Position numbers and translations under genes: made by a program. Below, one piece after another: positions 18,288-26,850 of a stretch of DNA of 64,000 nt (positions are counted from its first letter, which is position 1; every line of letters begins with the position of its first letter). Below the pieces are notes generated by a model. The model was not told where the DNA came from. It did not search any database and saw only the letters and a list, made by a program, of their open reading frames with translations. The stretch is from contig CAWIZH010000004.1 in the NCBI GenBank assembly GCA_963840565.1, forward strand, positions 62,001 through 126,000. Direction: 5' to 3'. Source of the stretch: VRUE01 sp963840565. Its GTDB lineage: Bacteria > Actinomycetota > Thermoleophilia > Solirubrobacterales > 70-9.

Positions 18288-19093
18288 CGGCCCTTCCACT
18301 CGGGCTTGCGCTTCTCGGCGAAGGCCTCGATGCCCTCGCGGAAGTCCTCCGAGGCGAAGCAGGACTCGCGCAGGGCGATCAGGCCGGCCTCCTGCTGCTC
18401 GCTGAGGATCGGCGAGGCGGTGAGCAGGTCGATCGCACTTTTGTTGCCCCGCATCGAGAGCGGCGCGTTGGCGGCGATCTCGGCGGCTAAGCTCGACCGC
18501 GGCCTCCTCGAGTCGCTCGTCGGCGACGACTTCGTGGACGAGGCCGATCTCGGCGGCGCGGGTGGCCTCGAAGTTGCGCCCGGTGAGGAAGAGCTCCTTG
18601 GTGCGGGCGAGGCCGACCGTGTCGAGGAACTTGCGCAGGCCGGTGTGGCTGTAGACGAGGCCGAGCTTGACCGGCGGCATGCCGAGCTTGGCGCCGGCGG
18701 CGCAGATCCTCAGGTCGCAGGTGATCGCCAGCTCCAGGCCGCCGCCGATGCAGTGGCCGTTGATCGCGGCGACGGTCGGCCAGGGGATGACTGCGCCAGC
18801 GCCTCCATCGCGGCGTGGAAGGGGTGGGCGACGAGCGCCTCGGCGTCGCGCTCGAAGGTCTCGGAGGGGATCGAGGCGATGTCGTAGCCGGCCGAGAAGA
18901 CCGGCGGGGCGCCGGTGATCAGCAGGCAGCGCGTCTCGATCCCGCGGTCGAGGCGCGGCACGGTCTCGGCCAGCGCGTCGAGGATCTCGTGGTCGAGCGC
19001 GTTGCGCCGCTCGGGGTTGTTGATGCGGAGGCGGACGACCGCCTCGGCCGGCGAGTCGAGCAGCAGCTTGCCGCCGGCGAGCGTCTCCTTCAT
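18284..19093 (-). CDS. Enoyl-CoA hydratase/isomerase family protein
   Basis: Crotonase-fold enzyme acting on acyl-CoA. RINNPERRNALDHEILDAL, LLITGAPPVFSAGYDI (oxyanion hole strand), VAAINGHCIGGGLELAITCD and LGLVYSHTGLRKFL are the expected blocks. The C-terminus (FASEDFREGIEAFAEKRKPE) is typical of the short-chain family. The start MKETLAGG at 19093 is preferred over a longer open frame to 19171. The frame shifts near 18790 and 18490. Substrate chain length cannot be told. Heads a run with the DNA glycosylase and GGDEF genes. Confidence 0.85.
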
Positions 19094-19112
19094 CGAACGC
19101 CGCGTTCCCGCG

Positions 19113-19158
19113 CAAATCGACCCGGACTCGAATACCCGGAAGTCACCGTGTCGATTTG
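19113..19158 (-). terminator. Hairpin downstream of the biotin carrier gene
   Basis: CAAATCGAC (19113-19121) and GTCGATTTG (19150-19158) form a perfect 9 bp stem, with a possible inner CCGG/CCGG pairing. It lies just 3' of the small biotinyl protein gene and before the next minus-strand start, so a transcription terminator is likely. There is no clear T-run. Confidence 0.45.
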
Positions 19159-19163
19159 TGCTT

Positions 19164-19373
19164 TCACTCAAGCACTACGAGGACGTCGCCTTCGCTGACC
19201 GACTGGCCCTCCTCGCAGCGAATCTCCTTGACGGTGCCGTCGTCTTCGGACTCGACCGGGATCTCCATCTTCATCGACTCGAGGATTACGACGGTGTCGC
19301 CGTCCTCGACTTTGTCCCCGACCGCGACCTCGATTTTCCACACGCTGCCCGTGATGTGCGCCTCGATATCCAT
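19164..19373 (-). CDS. Small biotin carboxyl carrier protein (biotin/lipoyl domain)
   Basis: 69 aa, a single biotinyl/lipoyl attachment domain. ITGSVWKIEVAVGDKVEDGD leads to the modification loop VILESMKMEIPVESE, in which the lysine of MKM is the biotinylation site, and then EEGQSVSEGDVLVVLE. The ATG at 19371-19373 gives the normal compact domain. Free-standing carriers of this size work with separate carboxylase subunits in actinobacteria; the carboxyltransferase at 39699 is a possible partner but is unlinked here, and no biotin carboxylase gene is in the window. Confidence 0.85.
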   Translation of the reverse strand: MDIEAHITGSVWKIEVAVGDKVEDGDTVVILESMKMEIPVESEDDGTVKEIRCEEGQSVSEGDVLVVLE

Positions 19374-19393
19374 GGCGCGGGACAATATCCGCC

Positions 19394-20086
19394 GTGCCCG
19401 ACTCCTTGGCGGCAATCGTCGCCGCCCACAACGAGGCCGACCGGATCGGCGAGACGGTCAAGGCCCTGCGCGAGGCCCTGCCGTCCGCGGTCGTCTGGGT
19501 CGCCGACGACGCCTCCGGCGACGGCACCGCGGAGGTGGCGATGAGCGCGGGCGCCCGCGTCGTCAGCCGCGGCCGCCCGCACGGCAAGGGCGGCAACGTC
19601 AGCGCCGCGGCCGAGGCGGCGCTGAGCGACGGCGAGCCGCCCGCCCTGATCCTGCTCTGCGACGGCGACCTCGGCGACTCAGCGGCGCGGCTCGCGCCGC
19701 TGGTCGCAGCGGTCGAAGCGGGGGAGTGCGACCTTGCGGTGGCGGCCTTCGGCAAGCGCGTCGGCGGCGGCTTCGGCTTGGCACTGGGCTTCGCCCGCTG
19801 GGCGATCCGCCGCCTCTGCGGCTTCGAGGCCGAAGCGCCGATCTCCGGCCAGCGGGCGATGAAGGCCGAGGTCCTACGAGCGACGCTGCCGTTCGCGCCT
19901 GGCTACGGGATGGAGATCGGGATGACGGTCGACGCTGTCCGGGCCGGCTACCGCGTCGGCGAGTACGAGCTCGACCTTTCCCACCGCGCGACGGGCCGAA
20001 GCTTCCGCGGCTTCCTCCACCGCGGCCGCCAGCTGCTCGACTTCGTAGGTGCCTACCGCGTTCGCGCTAGGGGCCAATCCCGGTAG
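19394..20086 (+). CDS. Family 2 glycosyltransferase
   Basis: 230 aa GT-A fold enzyme. The N-terminal AAIVAAHNEADRIGETVKAL and VWVADDASGDGTAEVA are the nucleotide-sugar binding motifs, and LILLCDGDLGDS carries the metal-binding aspartates. There is no membrane domain, so it is a cytosolic transferase, resembling polyprenyl-phosphate sugar transferases. GTG start 20 bp from the divergent biotin carrier gene. The last codons and the TAG stop (20084-20086) lie inside the left arm of the palindromic element at 20071. Confidence 0.8.
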   Translation: MPDSLAAIVAAHNEADRIGETVKALREALPSAVVWVADDASGDGTAEVAMSAGARVVSRGRPHGKGGNVSAAAEAALSDGEPPALILLCDGDLGDSAARLAPLVAAVEAGECDLAVAAFGKRVGGGFGLALGFARWAIRRLCGFEAEAPISGQRAMKAEVLRATLPFAPGYGMEIGMTVDAVRAGYRVGEYELDLSHRATGRSFRGFLHRGRQLLDFVGAYRVRARGQSR

Positions 20087-20184
20087 GGGTGGAACGTCTT
20101 GTACTTTTTGGGCGTCCACCTTGAGGCGCCAGCAGATGCGTCAGCGTCCAAAAAGTTAAGTGGAACCCCTACCGGGATTGGCCC
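20071..20184 (+). repeat. Palindromic element, family 2, copy A
   Basis: 114 bp fold-back element. Left arm GGGCCAATCCCGGTAGGGGT (20071-20090) is the perfect reverse complement of the right arm (20165-20184). The 74 bp core starts GGAACGTCTTGTACTTTTT and ends AAAAAGTTAAGTGGA; within it ACTTTTTGG pairs with CCAAAAAGT and CTT with AAG. Copy B at 56549 shares the core ends but has different arms and loop. Here the arms supply the TAG stops of both converging genes, the glycosyltransferase and the amidase. Confidence 0.8.
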
Positions 20185-21630
20185 TCACCCGGCCGCGGCC
20201 AACCACCTTCGGCCCGCTCAACCTGCCCCGCGAGCGACAGCAGCGTCGCCTCGTCGTTTTCGCGGCCAAGCAGCTGGGCGCCGATCGGCAGCCCGCTCGC
20301 GGTGAGGCCGGCGGGGACGCTGATCCCGGGCCAGCCGGTGACGTTCCAGGCGAAGGCGAAGGGGCAGGTGGCGGCGGCGGTGTTGCTGGTCACCCAGTAG
20401 CCCTTGCCGTCGAGCGCGCCGATCCGCGGCGGCGGCTTCGCCGTGGTCGGGGTGAGGACGACGTCGCAGCGCTCGAAGATGCGGCCGACCCGGCGCCGCA
20501 AGCTCGGCTCGGCGGCACGCGCGATGCGAAGCGGGCAAGCCCTGCAGCGCCCTGCCGATGCGGGCGGCGGTTCGGGTGCGCGGCTCCAGTGCGGAGCGGT
20601 CTTCGCCGTGGGCGCAGAGCCATTCCTCCACGGCTGCCTCGCCGCGGATGGCAATGGTCGGGGCCGACCATGCCGTAGTCGGGGTCGGTGCGGACGATTT
20701 CGTGGCCGAGCTCGCCGAGGCGGTCGGCAAAGGCTTCGATCGCGGCCCGGTGCTCGGTGTCGACCTTGGCTTGGACGCCGAAGGGGATGGCGAAGGAGAG
20801 CGCGATCCGCAGCCGGCCGGGCTCACGCGCGGCAGCCTCGGAGAAGGGCTCGCTGCGGCGCCTGCGGCTTGTGCAGGTCGGCGGGGACGTTGCCGTGGAT
20901 CGCGTCGAGCAGCAGGGCGGCGTCGCCGGTGCTGCGGGTCAGCGGGCCGTAACAGCTGAGCCCGTTGAAGGCCTCGGGGTCGGGCCAGGTCGAGACCCGC
21001 CCGCGCTGCGGCTTCAGCCCGACCAGGCCGGTCCAGGCGGCGGGGATGCGGATCGAGCCGGCGCCGTCGGAGCCGATCGCGGCCGGGACCACCCCCGCGG
21101 CGACGGCCGCCGCGGCGCCGCCGCTGGAGCCGCCCGGGGTGTGGTCGGTGTTCCAGGGGTTGCGGGTGGCGCCGTGCAGCGGCGTCTCGGTGAAGTGCCA
21201 GAGGCCGACCTCGGGCGCGTGGGTCTTGCCGATCACGATCGCGCCCGCCTCGCGCAGGCGCCGCACCACCTCGGCGTCGCGCACCGCCGGGCTGCCGCCG
21301 CCGCAGCCGAAGGGGGTGGTGTGGCCGGTCGAGGTGGACGTCGTCCTTGATCGCGACCGGGACGCCGAGCAGCGGCGCGCCCTCGTCGCCGCCGAGGCGA
21401 CGGTCGGCCTCGTCGGCCTCGGCCAGCGCTTCCTCGGCGCGGATCACCCGGAAGGCGTTCAGCGTCGACTGCGCCGCCTCCGCTCGCTCCAGTGCCGCTT
21501 CGACCAGCTCCCGCGAGGACGCTTCGCCGGTCTGAAGCAGCAGCACCTGCTCCTGCAGGCCGGCCGCGGAACTCGCCGCGCCGGTGCCCTCCTCCGTGCT
21601 CACGGCAACTCCGCTCGTTCCTGTCGACAT
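20169..21630 (-). CDS. Amidase signature family enzyme (frame-broken)
   Basis: Hydrolase of the Ser-cisSer-Lys amidase family. The catalytic Lys is in LLGVPVAIKDD; the Gly/Ser-rich signature reads HTPGGSSGGAAAAVAAGVVP, AAIGSDGAGSIRIPAAWTGL, with both serines present. Later blocks include CYGPLTRSTGDAALLLDAI and, near the C-terminus, FAFAWNVTGWPGISVPAG. The protein is complete over about 485 aa but changes frame near 21330, 20870, 20665 and 20525. ATG at 21628-21630. Natural substrate unknown. It diverges from a TetR gene with a palindromic operator between them. Confidence 0.82.
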
Positions 21631-21656
21631 CGCGTTCTCCTTGCCCGTCCGCTGTT

Positions 21657-21672
21657 GTTCGTTCGAACGAAC
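21657..21672. promoter_or_regulatory. 16-bp perfect palindrome between amidase and tetR
   Basis: GTTCGTTCGAACGAAC is fully self-complementary and sits in the 71 bp between the divergent amidase (21630) and TetR (21702) starts. This is the expected place and form for a TetR operator controlling both genes. Confidence 0.65.
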
Positions 21673-21701
21673 GATAGGCCAAAGAGGTAGGCTGGCGCTT
21701 C

Positions 21702-22277
21702 TTGGCCACCGTCGCGCCCCCCGATACCCGCGAGCGAATCCTCCGCGCGACGGTCGAGCTGATCGGTCGCGAGGGGGTCCCGGCCGTGACCAACCGCCGC
21801 GTCGCCGGCGCGGCCGGCGTCGCGCTCGGCTCGCTCACCTACCACTTCCCCAGCCAGGTCGACCTGCTGCGCGAGAGCCTGCTGCTCTTCGTCGGCGAGG
21901 AGGTGGCGCGCCAGGAGGCGATCGCCGCCGAGCTGCGCGGCCGCGACCCGAGCATCGAGCAGGTGGCGGCCGAGGTCGAGCGGATCGTGCAGGAGTCCGG
22001 CGACCGGATCCAGCAGCTGGCCGAGATCGAGCTGCACCTGCAGGCGGCCCGCGACCCGGCGCTGCAGGAGGCCTCGCTGCGCTGCTTCGAGGCCTACGAA
22101 GGGGTCGCCGCGGCGGCCCTGGAAACGCTCGACGTGCCCGAGCCCGGAGCGCCACGCGCGCACGATCGTCGCCCTGATGTACGGGATGGGGCTGCGCCGC
22201 CTCGGCACCGGTGGCGAGAGACGCCACCGGCGTTGCCGACGGCCTGCTGACGATCGTCCGCGGGGCGCGACTCCTGA
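21702..22277 (+). CDS. TetR-family transcriptional regulator
   Basis: N-terminal helix-turn-helix with TRERILRATVELIGREGVPA, VTNRRVAGAAGVALGSLTYH and FPSQVDLLRESLLLFVGEEV is typical of TetR. The C-terminal ligand domain is shorter and continues in other frames after about 22150 (TIVALMYGMGLRRLG, then VADGLLTIVRG). The likely end is the TGA at 22275-22277, overlapping the glycerol kinase start. It probably represses the divergent amidase gene through the palindrome at 21657. Confidence 0.82.
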
Positions 22278-23782
22278 TCCTGGCGATCGACCAGGGGACG
22301 ACGGGCACGCACCTGCCTCGTCTTCGACGACGAGGGGCGGATCGCCGGCCGCGCCTACTCGGAGTTCGAGCAGCACTTCCCGCGGCCCGGCTGGGTCGAG
22401 CACGACGCGGCGGAAATCTGGGACGTCACCCGCCGCGTCGCCGTCGCAGGCGATCGTCGACGCCGGGATCCAGGGCGCCGACCTCGACGCGATCGGGATC
22501 ACCAACCAGCGCGAGACCGTCGTCGCCTGGGACCCGGCGACGCGGCGAGCCGATCCACCGGGCGCTGGTCTGGCAGGACCGGCGCACGGCCGAGCGCTGC
22601 GCGGAGCTGCGCGCGGCCGGCCACGAGCCGCTGGTGCGCGAGCGCACCGGCCTCGTCCTCGACCCCTACTTCTCGGCGACCAAGATCGAGTGGCTGCTGC
22701 GCAACGCCGAGGGGGCGGAGCGGGCGGTCTTCGGCACGATCGACTCCTGGCTGCTCTTCAAGCTCACCGGTCGCCACGCCACCGACCAGACCAACGCCTC
22801 GCGGACGATGCTGTTCGACATCCACCGCCGCGCCTGGGACGAGGAGCTCTGCGCGCTGCTCGGCATCGACCCGGCGCAGCTGCCCGAGCCGCTGCCCTCG
22901 GCTCACGTCTACGGCACCACCAGCGAGTTCGGCGGCGAGGTGCCGGTGGCGGGGATCGCCGGCGACCAGCAGGCCGCCCTCTTCGGCCAGGCCTGCCACC
23001 GGCCGGGCACGCGCGAAGAACACCTACGGCACCGGCAGCTTCGTCCTGCTCAACACCGGGGCCGAGGCGCCCGAGCCGGTCGAGGGCCTGCTGGCGACCG
23101 TCGCCTGCGGAACCGAGAGCGAAGCCCGGCCTACGCGCTGGAGGCCTCGATCTTCGTCACCGGCGCCGCGGTGCAGTGGCTGCGCGACGGGCTCGGGCGT
23201 GATCGAGCGGGCGGAGGAGAGCGAGGCGCTTGCCGCCTCGCTGGACGGCAACGACGGCGTCTACTTCGTGCCGGCGCTGACCGGCCTCGGCTCTCCCCAC
23301 TGGGACCCCTACGCGCGCGGCACGATCGTCGGCCTCACCCGCGGCAGCGGCCGCGCCCACCTGGCGCGGGCGGCGCTGGAGGCGATCGCCTACCAGACCG
23401 TCGATGCGGTGCGGGCGCAGGAGGCGGCCTCGGGCGAGCGGCTCGCGGTGCTGAAGGCCGACGGCGGCGCGGTCGCCAACGGCTGGCTGATGCAGTTCCA
23501 GGCCGACGTGCTCGGCGCCGAGGTGGTCGTTCCCGAGATCGCCGAGACGACCGCGCTGGGCGCCGCCTACCTGGCCGGGATCGCGACCGGGCGCTGGACG
23601 CCTGGAGCAGGTGGGGGAGATGTGGCGCGAGGCGGCGCGCTACGAGCCGGCGATGGGCGAGGACGAGCGCGAGACGCTGCTCGGCCGAGTGGCGCCGGGC
23701 GCTGCGAGCGATCAAGGGCTGGGCGCGAGCCCGGCAGAGACGAGTCCGCGTAACCCTCGCCGCGAGCGGGGGTAACGCGTAG
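22274..23782 (+). CDS. glpK: Glycerol kinase
   Basis: FGGY-family kinase making glycerol 3-phosphate. AIDQGTTG at the N-terminus binds phosphate. ITNQRETVVAWD, LVWQDRRTAE, GIAGDQQAALFGQ and the FGGY signature region GLGSPHWDPYARGTIVGLTR are all present, and the C-terminal LKADGGAVANGWLMQFQAD and LGAAYLAGIATG complete the fold. Frame changes occur near 22310, 22440, 22545, 23010, 23110, 23195, 23600 and 23690. The start codon is unclear: in frame only CTG is available at 22274. Feeds phospholipid synthesis together with the acyltransferase downstream. Confidence 0.88.
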   Translation: MILAIDQGTTGTHLPRLRRRGADRRPRLLGVRAALPAARLGRARRGGNLGRHPPRRRRRRSSTPGSRAPTSTRSGSPTSARPSSPGTRRRGEPIHRALVWQDRRTAERCAELRAAGHEPLVRERTGLVLDPYFSATKIEWLLRNAEGAERAVFGTIDSWLLFKLTGRHATDQTNASRTMLFDIHRRAWDEELCALLGIDPAQLPEPLPSAHVYGTTSEFGGEVPVAGIAGDQQAALFGQACHRPGTREEHLRHRQLRPAQHRGRGARAGRGPAGDRRLRNRERSPAYALEASIFVTGAAVQWLRDGLGRDRAGGGERGACRLAGRQRRRLLRAGADRPRLSPLGPLRARHDRRPHPRQRPRPPGAGGAGGDRLPDRRCGAGAGGGLGRAARGAEGRRRRGRQRLADAVPGRRARRRGGRSRDRRDDRAGRRLPGRDRDRALDAWSRWGRCGARRRATSRRWARTSARRCSAEWRRALRAIKGWARARQRRVRVTLAASGGNA

Positions 23783-23803
23783 CGACGGCCATGCGGCCGT
23801 CGC
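23782..23803 (+). terminator. Hairpin after glpK
   Basis: GCGACGGCC-ATGC-GGCCGTCGC forms a perfect 9 bp stem with a 4-nt loop directly at the glpK stop. No T-run follows; it may be a terminator or attenuate read-through into the acyltransferase gene, whose start lies 7 bp further. Confidence 0.5.
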
Positions 23804-23809
23804 TCGCTC

Positions 23810-24499
23810 ATGGCAGACATGAAGCCACAGGTCTACAAGGACGAACGTCCCGCCGGAGTACTTCGACCAGTTCCACGCCTCGGCGCGCAAGGGGGTCGGC
23901 TGGACCTACACCTTCGTCCGCATCCTCGTCTCGCTGCCGACGCTGCTGATCTACCGGGTGCGGGCGATCGGGGTCGAGAACGTGCCCAAGTCGGGCGCCC
24001 TGCTCCTCGCCCCCAACCACTTCAGCCAGATGGACCACTTCTTCGTCGGCCTCTACCTGCGGCGCAAGGTGCGCTTCATGGCGAAGTCGCAGATGTTCGG
24101 CCCGCCGGTGCTCACCTACGTCTACAAGCACGGCGGCGTCTTCCCGGTCCGCCGCGGCCACCACGACGAGGAGGCGATCAAGACCGCGCCGACGATCCTC
24201 GGCCAGGGCGAGATGCTGCTCGTCTACGCCGAGGGCGGTCGCTCGCGCAGCGGCAAGCTGGGAGAGGTCAAGCCGGGGATCGGCCGGATCGCGCTCGAAT
24301 CCGAGGCGACCGGTCGTGCCCGTCGCGATCCAGGGCTCGGAGACGGTGCGCCGCTGGAAGCGCTTCCGCTTCCCCAAGGTCACCGTGCAGTTCGGCGAGC
24401 CGCTCTCATTCCCGAGCGAGGAGGGACCCAGCCGCGAGCGCCAGCTCGAGGTGGCGGAGCAGATCTTCGCCCCGGTGCGGGAGATGTACGGGGCGCTGA
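23810..24499 (+). CDS. Lysophospholipid (1-acylglycerol-3-phosphate) acyltransferase
   Basis: PlsC-type acyltransferase of phospholipid synthesis. The catalytic H-x4-D motif is NHFSQMD, the substrate-binding block is FMAKSQMFGPPVL, GGVFPVRRG follows, and block III is AEGGRSRSG. A hydrophobic N-terminal segment (YTFVRILVSLPTLLIY) would hold it at the membrane. The frame changes near 23860 and 24305, and the C-terminus (VTVQFGEPLSFPSE) reads in a third register; the exact stop near 24499 is uncertain. It converges with the metallo-hydrolase gene. Confidence 0.8.
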   Translation: MADMKPQVYKDERPAGVLRPVPRLGAQGGRLDLHLRPHPRLAADAADLPGAGDRGRERAQVGRPAPRPQPLQPDGPLLRRPLPAAQGALHGEVADVRPAGAHLRLQARRRLPGPPRPPRRGGDQDRADDPRPGRDAARLRRGRSLAQRQAGRGQAGDRPDRARIRGDRSCPSRSRARRRCAAGSASASPRSPCSSASRSHSRARRDPAASASSRWRSRSSPRCGRCTGR

Positions 24500-24501
24500 C
24501 G

Positions 24502-25417
24502 CTACTCGTAGCGGGCGCTGAGCCCGGCGTAGAACTCGGGGTCGTGGCCCGGGGTGACGATCGCGTCGGGGAACTCGCGGCGGAAGAGCTTCAGCTCCTG
24601 CAGCGAGCGGCGGTAGTTGTGGGCGTCGAAGGGGCGCGGCGCGAGCGGCGCGTCGCCGTCGAGCTGGGCCTGCATGTAGGTGGCGTCGCCGCCGATCACG
24701 AAGTCGCGCTTGGCCGAGGTGGAGGATCACCGACATGTGGCCGGCGCTGTGGCCGGGGGTGTAGGCGAGTCGGAGCGAGCCGTCGCCGAAGAGGTCGAAG
24801 GTAGCGGCCGAAGGTCGCGTAGGAGTCGATCCCGCTGCGGTTGAAGTCGACCGTGCGGTAGTCGAAGGCGTAGTCGTAGTGGGCGCGGCGGTAGCCGTTG
24901 AGCAGCGGCCGGGGGCCGGTGGCGGCGGCCTCCCACTCGGTCTCGCTGACGACGAAGGTCGAGTTGGGGAACTCCGAGATCGCCGAGGTGTGGTCGATGT
25001 GCATGTGGGTCATCACCACGATCGGGATCTCGCCGGGGTCGAGGCCGCGTTTGCGCAGCTGCGCGGGGACGTCTTCGCCGGCGTTCAGCGCCGGGCTTGC
25101 CGAAGCTGGTCGCCATGCGGCCGAAGTTCTCGCTGCCGTCGGTGGCGATCGAGGGGTGCAGGCCGGTGTCGACGAGGATCGCGCCGGCGCTGGGGTGGCG
25201 GATCAGGAAGGCGGGGACAGGGCACCGTCGCCGCCGGCTCGCCGCTGAGCAGGGCGCGCAGCAGCTTCAGCGTCTCGAAGCGGCCGCCGGGGCGTTCCAT
25301 CATCGTCCGCGGCCAGGTGACCGTGCCGGCGACGATCGGCTCGACCGTGACGGTCGCGCCAGGGGTGCCGCCGGCAAGCGACTCGTGCAGTGGTTTTGGC
25401 TCTATCCGTACCTTCAT
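24502..25417 (-). CDS. Metallo-beta-lactamase-fold hydrolase, lactonase-like (frame-broken)
   Basis: Zinc hydrolase. The HxHxDH motif is in VVMTHMHIDHTSA, and further ligands lie in YTPGHSAGHMSV, the Asp of VIGGDATYMQ and TPGHDPEF. This set matches the N-acyl-homoserine lactonase (AiiA/AttM) branch, so quorum-signal or other lactone hydrolysis is possible but unproven. ATG at 25415-25417. The protein runs over four frame changes (near 25225, 25095, 24800 and 24720). It diverges from an SDR gene. Confidence 0.78.
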
Positions 25418-25461
25418 TCCGCTCAGGTTACGGTGAGCGCCCGTATATAGGCTTGCGCGCG

Positions 25462-26320
25462 ATGACTGAACGCCCGCATTCGCGCATCTTCAGAGCCCGA
25501 TCTGCTCGAGGGGCAGGTCTGCGTCGTCTCCGGCGCCGGCAGTGGCCTGGGGCGCGAGACCGCCCTGGAGCTGGCCCGTCTCGGCGCCGCCGTGGTCGGC
25601 TGTGGCCGCCGCGAGGAGCCGCTGGCGGAGACCGCGGAGCTGGCCGCCGGCTCGGCCGGGTCTTTCGAGCACGAGGCGCTCGACATCCGCGACGAGGAGG
25701 CGGTCGACCGCTTCTTCGACGGTCTGCTCGAGCGACCACGGCCGCCTCGACGTGCTGGTCAACAACGCCGGCGGCCAGTTCCTCGCCCCGGCCGAGGCGA
25801 TCACGCCGAAAGGCTTTCGCACCGTGATCGAGCTCAACGTCGAGGGCACCTGGCTGATGACCCACGCGGCGGCGACCAAGGCCTTCATCCCGCAGGGCGG
25901 CGGCAAGGTGCTCAGCGTCACCCTCTCGCCCCACAACGGCATGCCGGGGATGGTCCACTCGGGCGCCGCCCGCGCCGCGGTCGAGAACATGATGCGGACG
26001 CTGGCGGTCGAGTGGGCCCGCTTCGGGATCAAGACCTGCGCCCTCGCCGCCGGCCAGTTCGCGACCGAGACGCTGCTGACCAAGTATCCGCAGGTCGTCG
26101 TCGACAACCTCGAGCGCTCGATCCCGATCGGCCGCGCCGGACGGGCCGAGGAGATGGCCTGGCTGGTCGCCTACCTGGCCTCGCCGGCCGGCGACTTCTT
26201 CTCCGGTACGACGATCACGATCGACGGCGCCCGCGACAACTGGGCAGGACCCTGGCCGCCCGAAGCGATCGCGAGCGAGTCTGGGCGAGCCCGGTCGCCG
26301 AGGAGCGGCGGGCGAAGTAG
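25462..26320 (+). CDS. SDR oxidoreductase, 2,4-dienoyl-CoA reductase-like
   Basis: Rossmann-fold reductase. VVSGAGSGLGRETALELARL binds NAD(P), and DVLVNNAGGQFLAPAE is the NAG motif. The usual Tyr-x3-Lys is replaced: the segment reads GMVHSGAARAAVENMMRTLA, the form seen in 2,4-dienoyl-CoA and peroxisomal enoyl-CoA reductases. FFSGTTITIDGARDNW closes the fold. It would help degrade unsaturated fatty acids. Frame changes lie near 25495 and 25735, and the C-terminus probably ends VAEERRAK at 26320. Confidence 0.8.
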
Positions 26321-26363
26321 CGGAGCGGCATCCCTCTACCGCAGATAGAAGTTGAGCAGTTCG

Positions 26364-26770
26364 TCAGCTGCGCGGCTCGAGGATGACTAGGGGGATTTCG
26401 CGCCCCTTGCTGCGGGCGGCGTAGTCCTCGTAGCCGCGGTAGGCCTTGACTGCCAGCTTCCAGAGGCGGTCGCGCTCCTCCGGTTTGGCGACGCGGGCGT
26501 GGACTTTGCGGTGGTGGCGGCCGACCTGCACCGTTGTGTCGGGATTGGCCTTGAGGTTGTGGTACCAGGCCGGGTGCTTTGGGAAGCCGCCCTTGGAGGC
26601 GACGACGACGAGGTTCTCGCCGTCCCTGACGTAGAGCAGCGGCGAGGTGCGTTTGGTGCCGCTTTTGGCTCCGACGTGGTCGAGCAGCAGCATCTTGCCG
26701 GGCACGCCCGGGCATCTTGTGCCCGAGGCGCCCGCCGCTCGCCCTGTAGAGGGCCGTGTGCAGCGCCCAT
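26364..26770 (-). CDS. Deazaflavin (F420)-dependent nitroreductase family protein
   Basis: About 135 aa of the Ddn/DUF385 family, split-barrel proteins that often bind F420. Characteristic are MLLLDHVGAKSGTKRTSPLL, ENLVVVASKGGFPKHPAWYH and NLKANPDTTVQVG. The N-terminus (GALHTALYRASGGRLGHKMP) reads in the neighbouring frame, so one indel near 26705 is assumed. The reaction is unknown; nitroreductase is the family name rather than a proven role. Confidence 0.82.
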
Positions 26771-26779
26771 GAAGCGACG

Positions 26780-26836
26780 GGTGGCAGGCCAAATCCTGTC
26801 CGCTACGTCGAGGTAGCGGGGAGGACGCCTGCCACC
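26780..26836 (-). terminator. Two-tier hairpin downstream of the SDR gene
   Basis: GGTGGCAGG (26780-26788) pairs with CCTGCCACC (26828-26836), and inside it CGCTAC (26801-26806) pairs with GTAGCG (26813-26818). It lies 14 bp 3' of the SDR stop at 26851 and just before the next minus-strand start, fitting a terminator. No T-tract. Confidence 0.5.
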
Positions 26837-26850
26837 TGTCGCCTGGGAGC

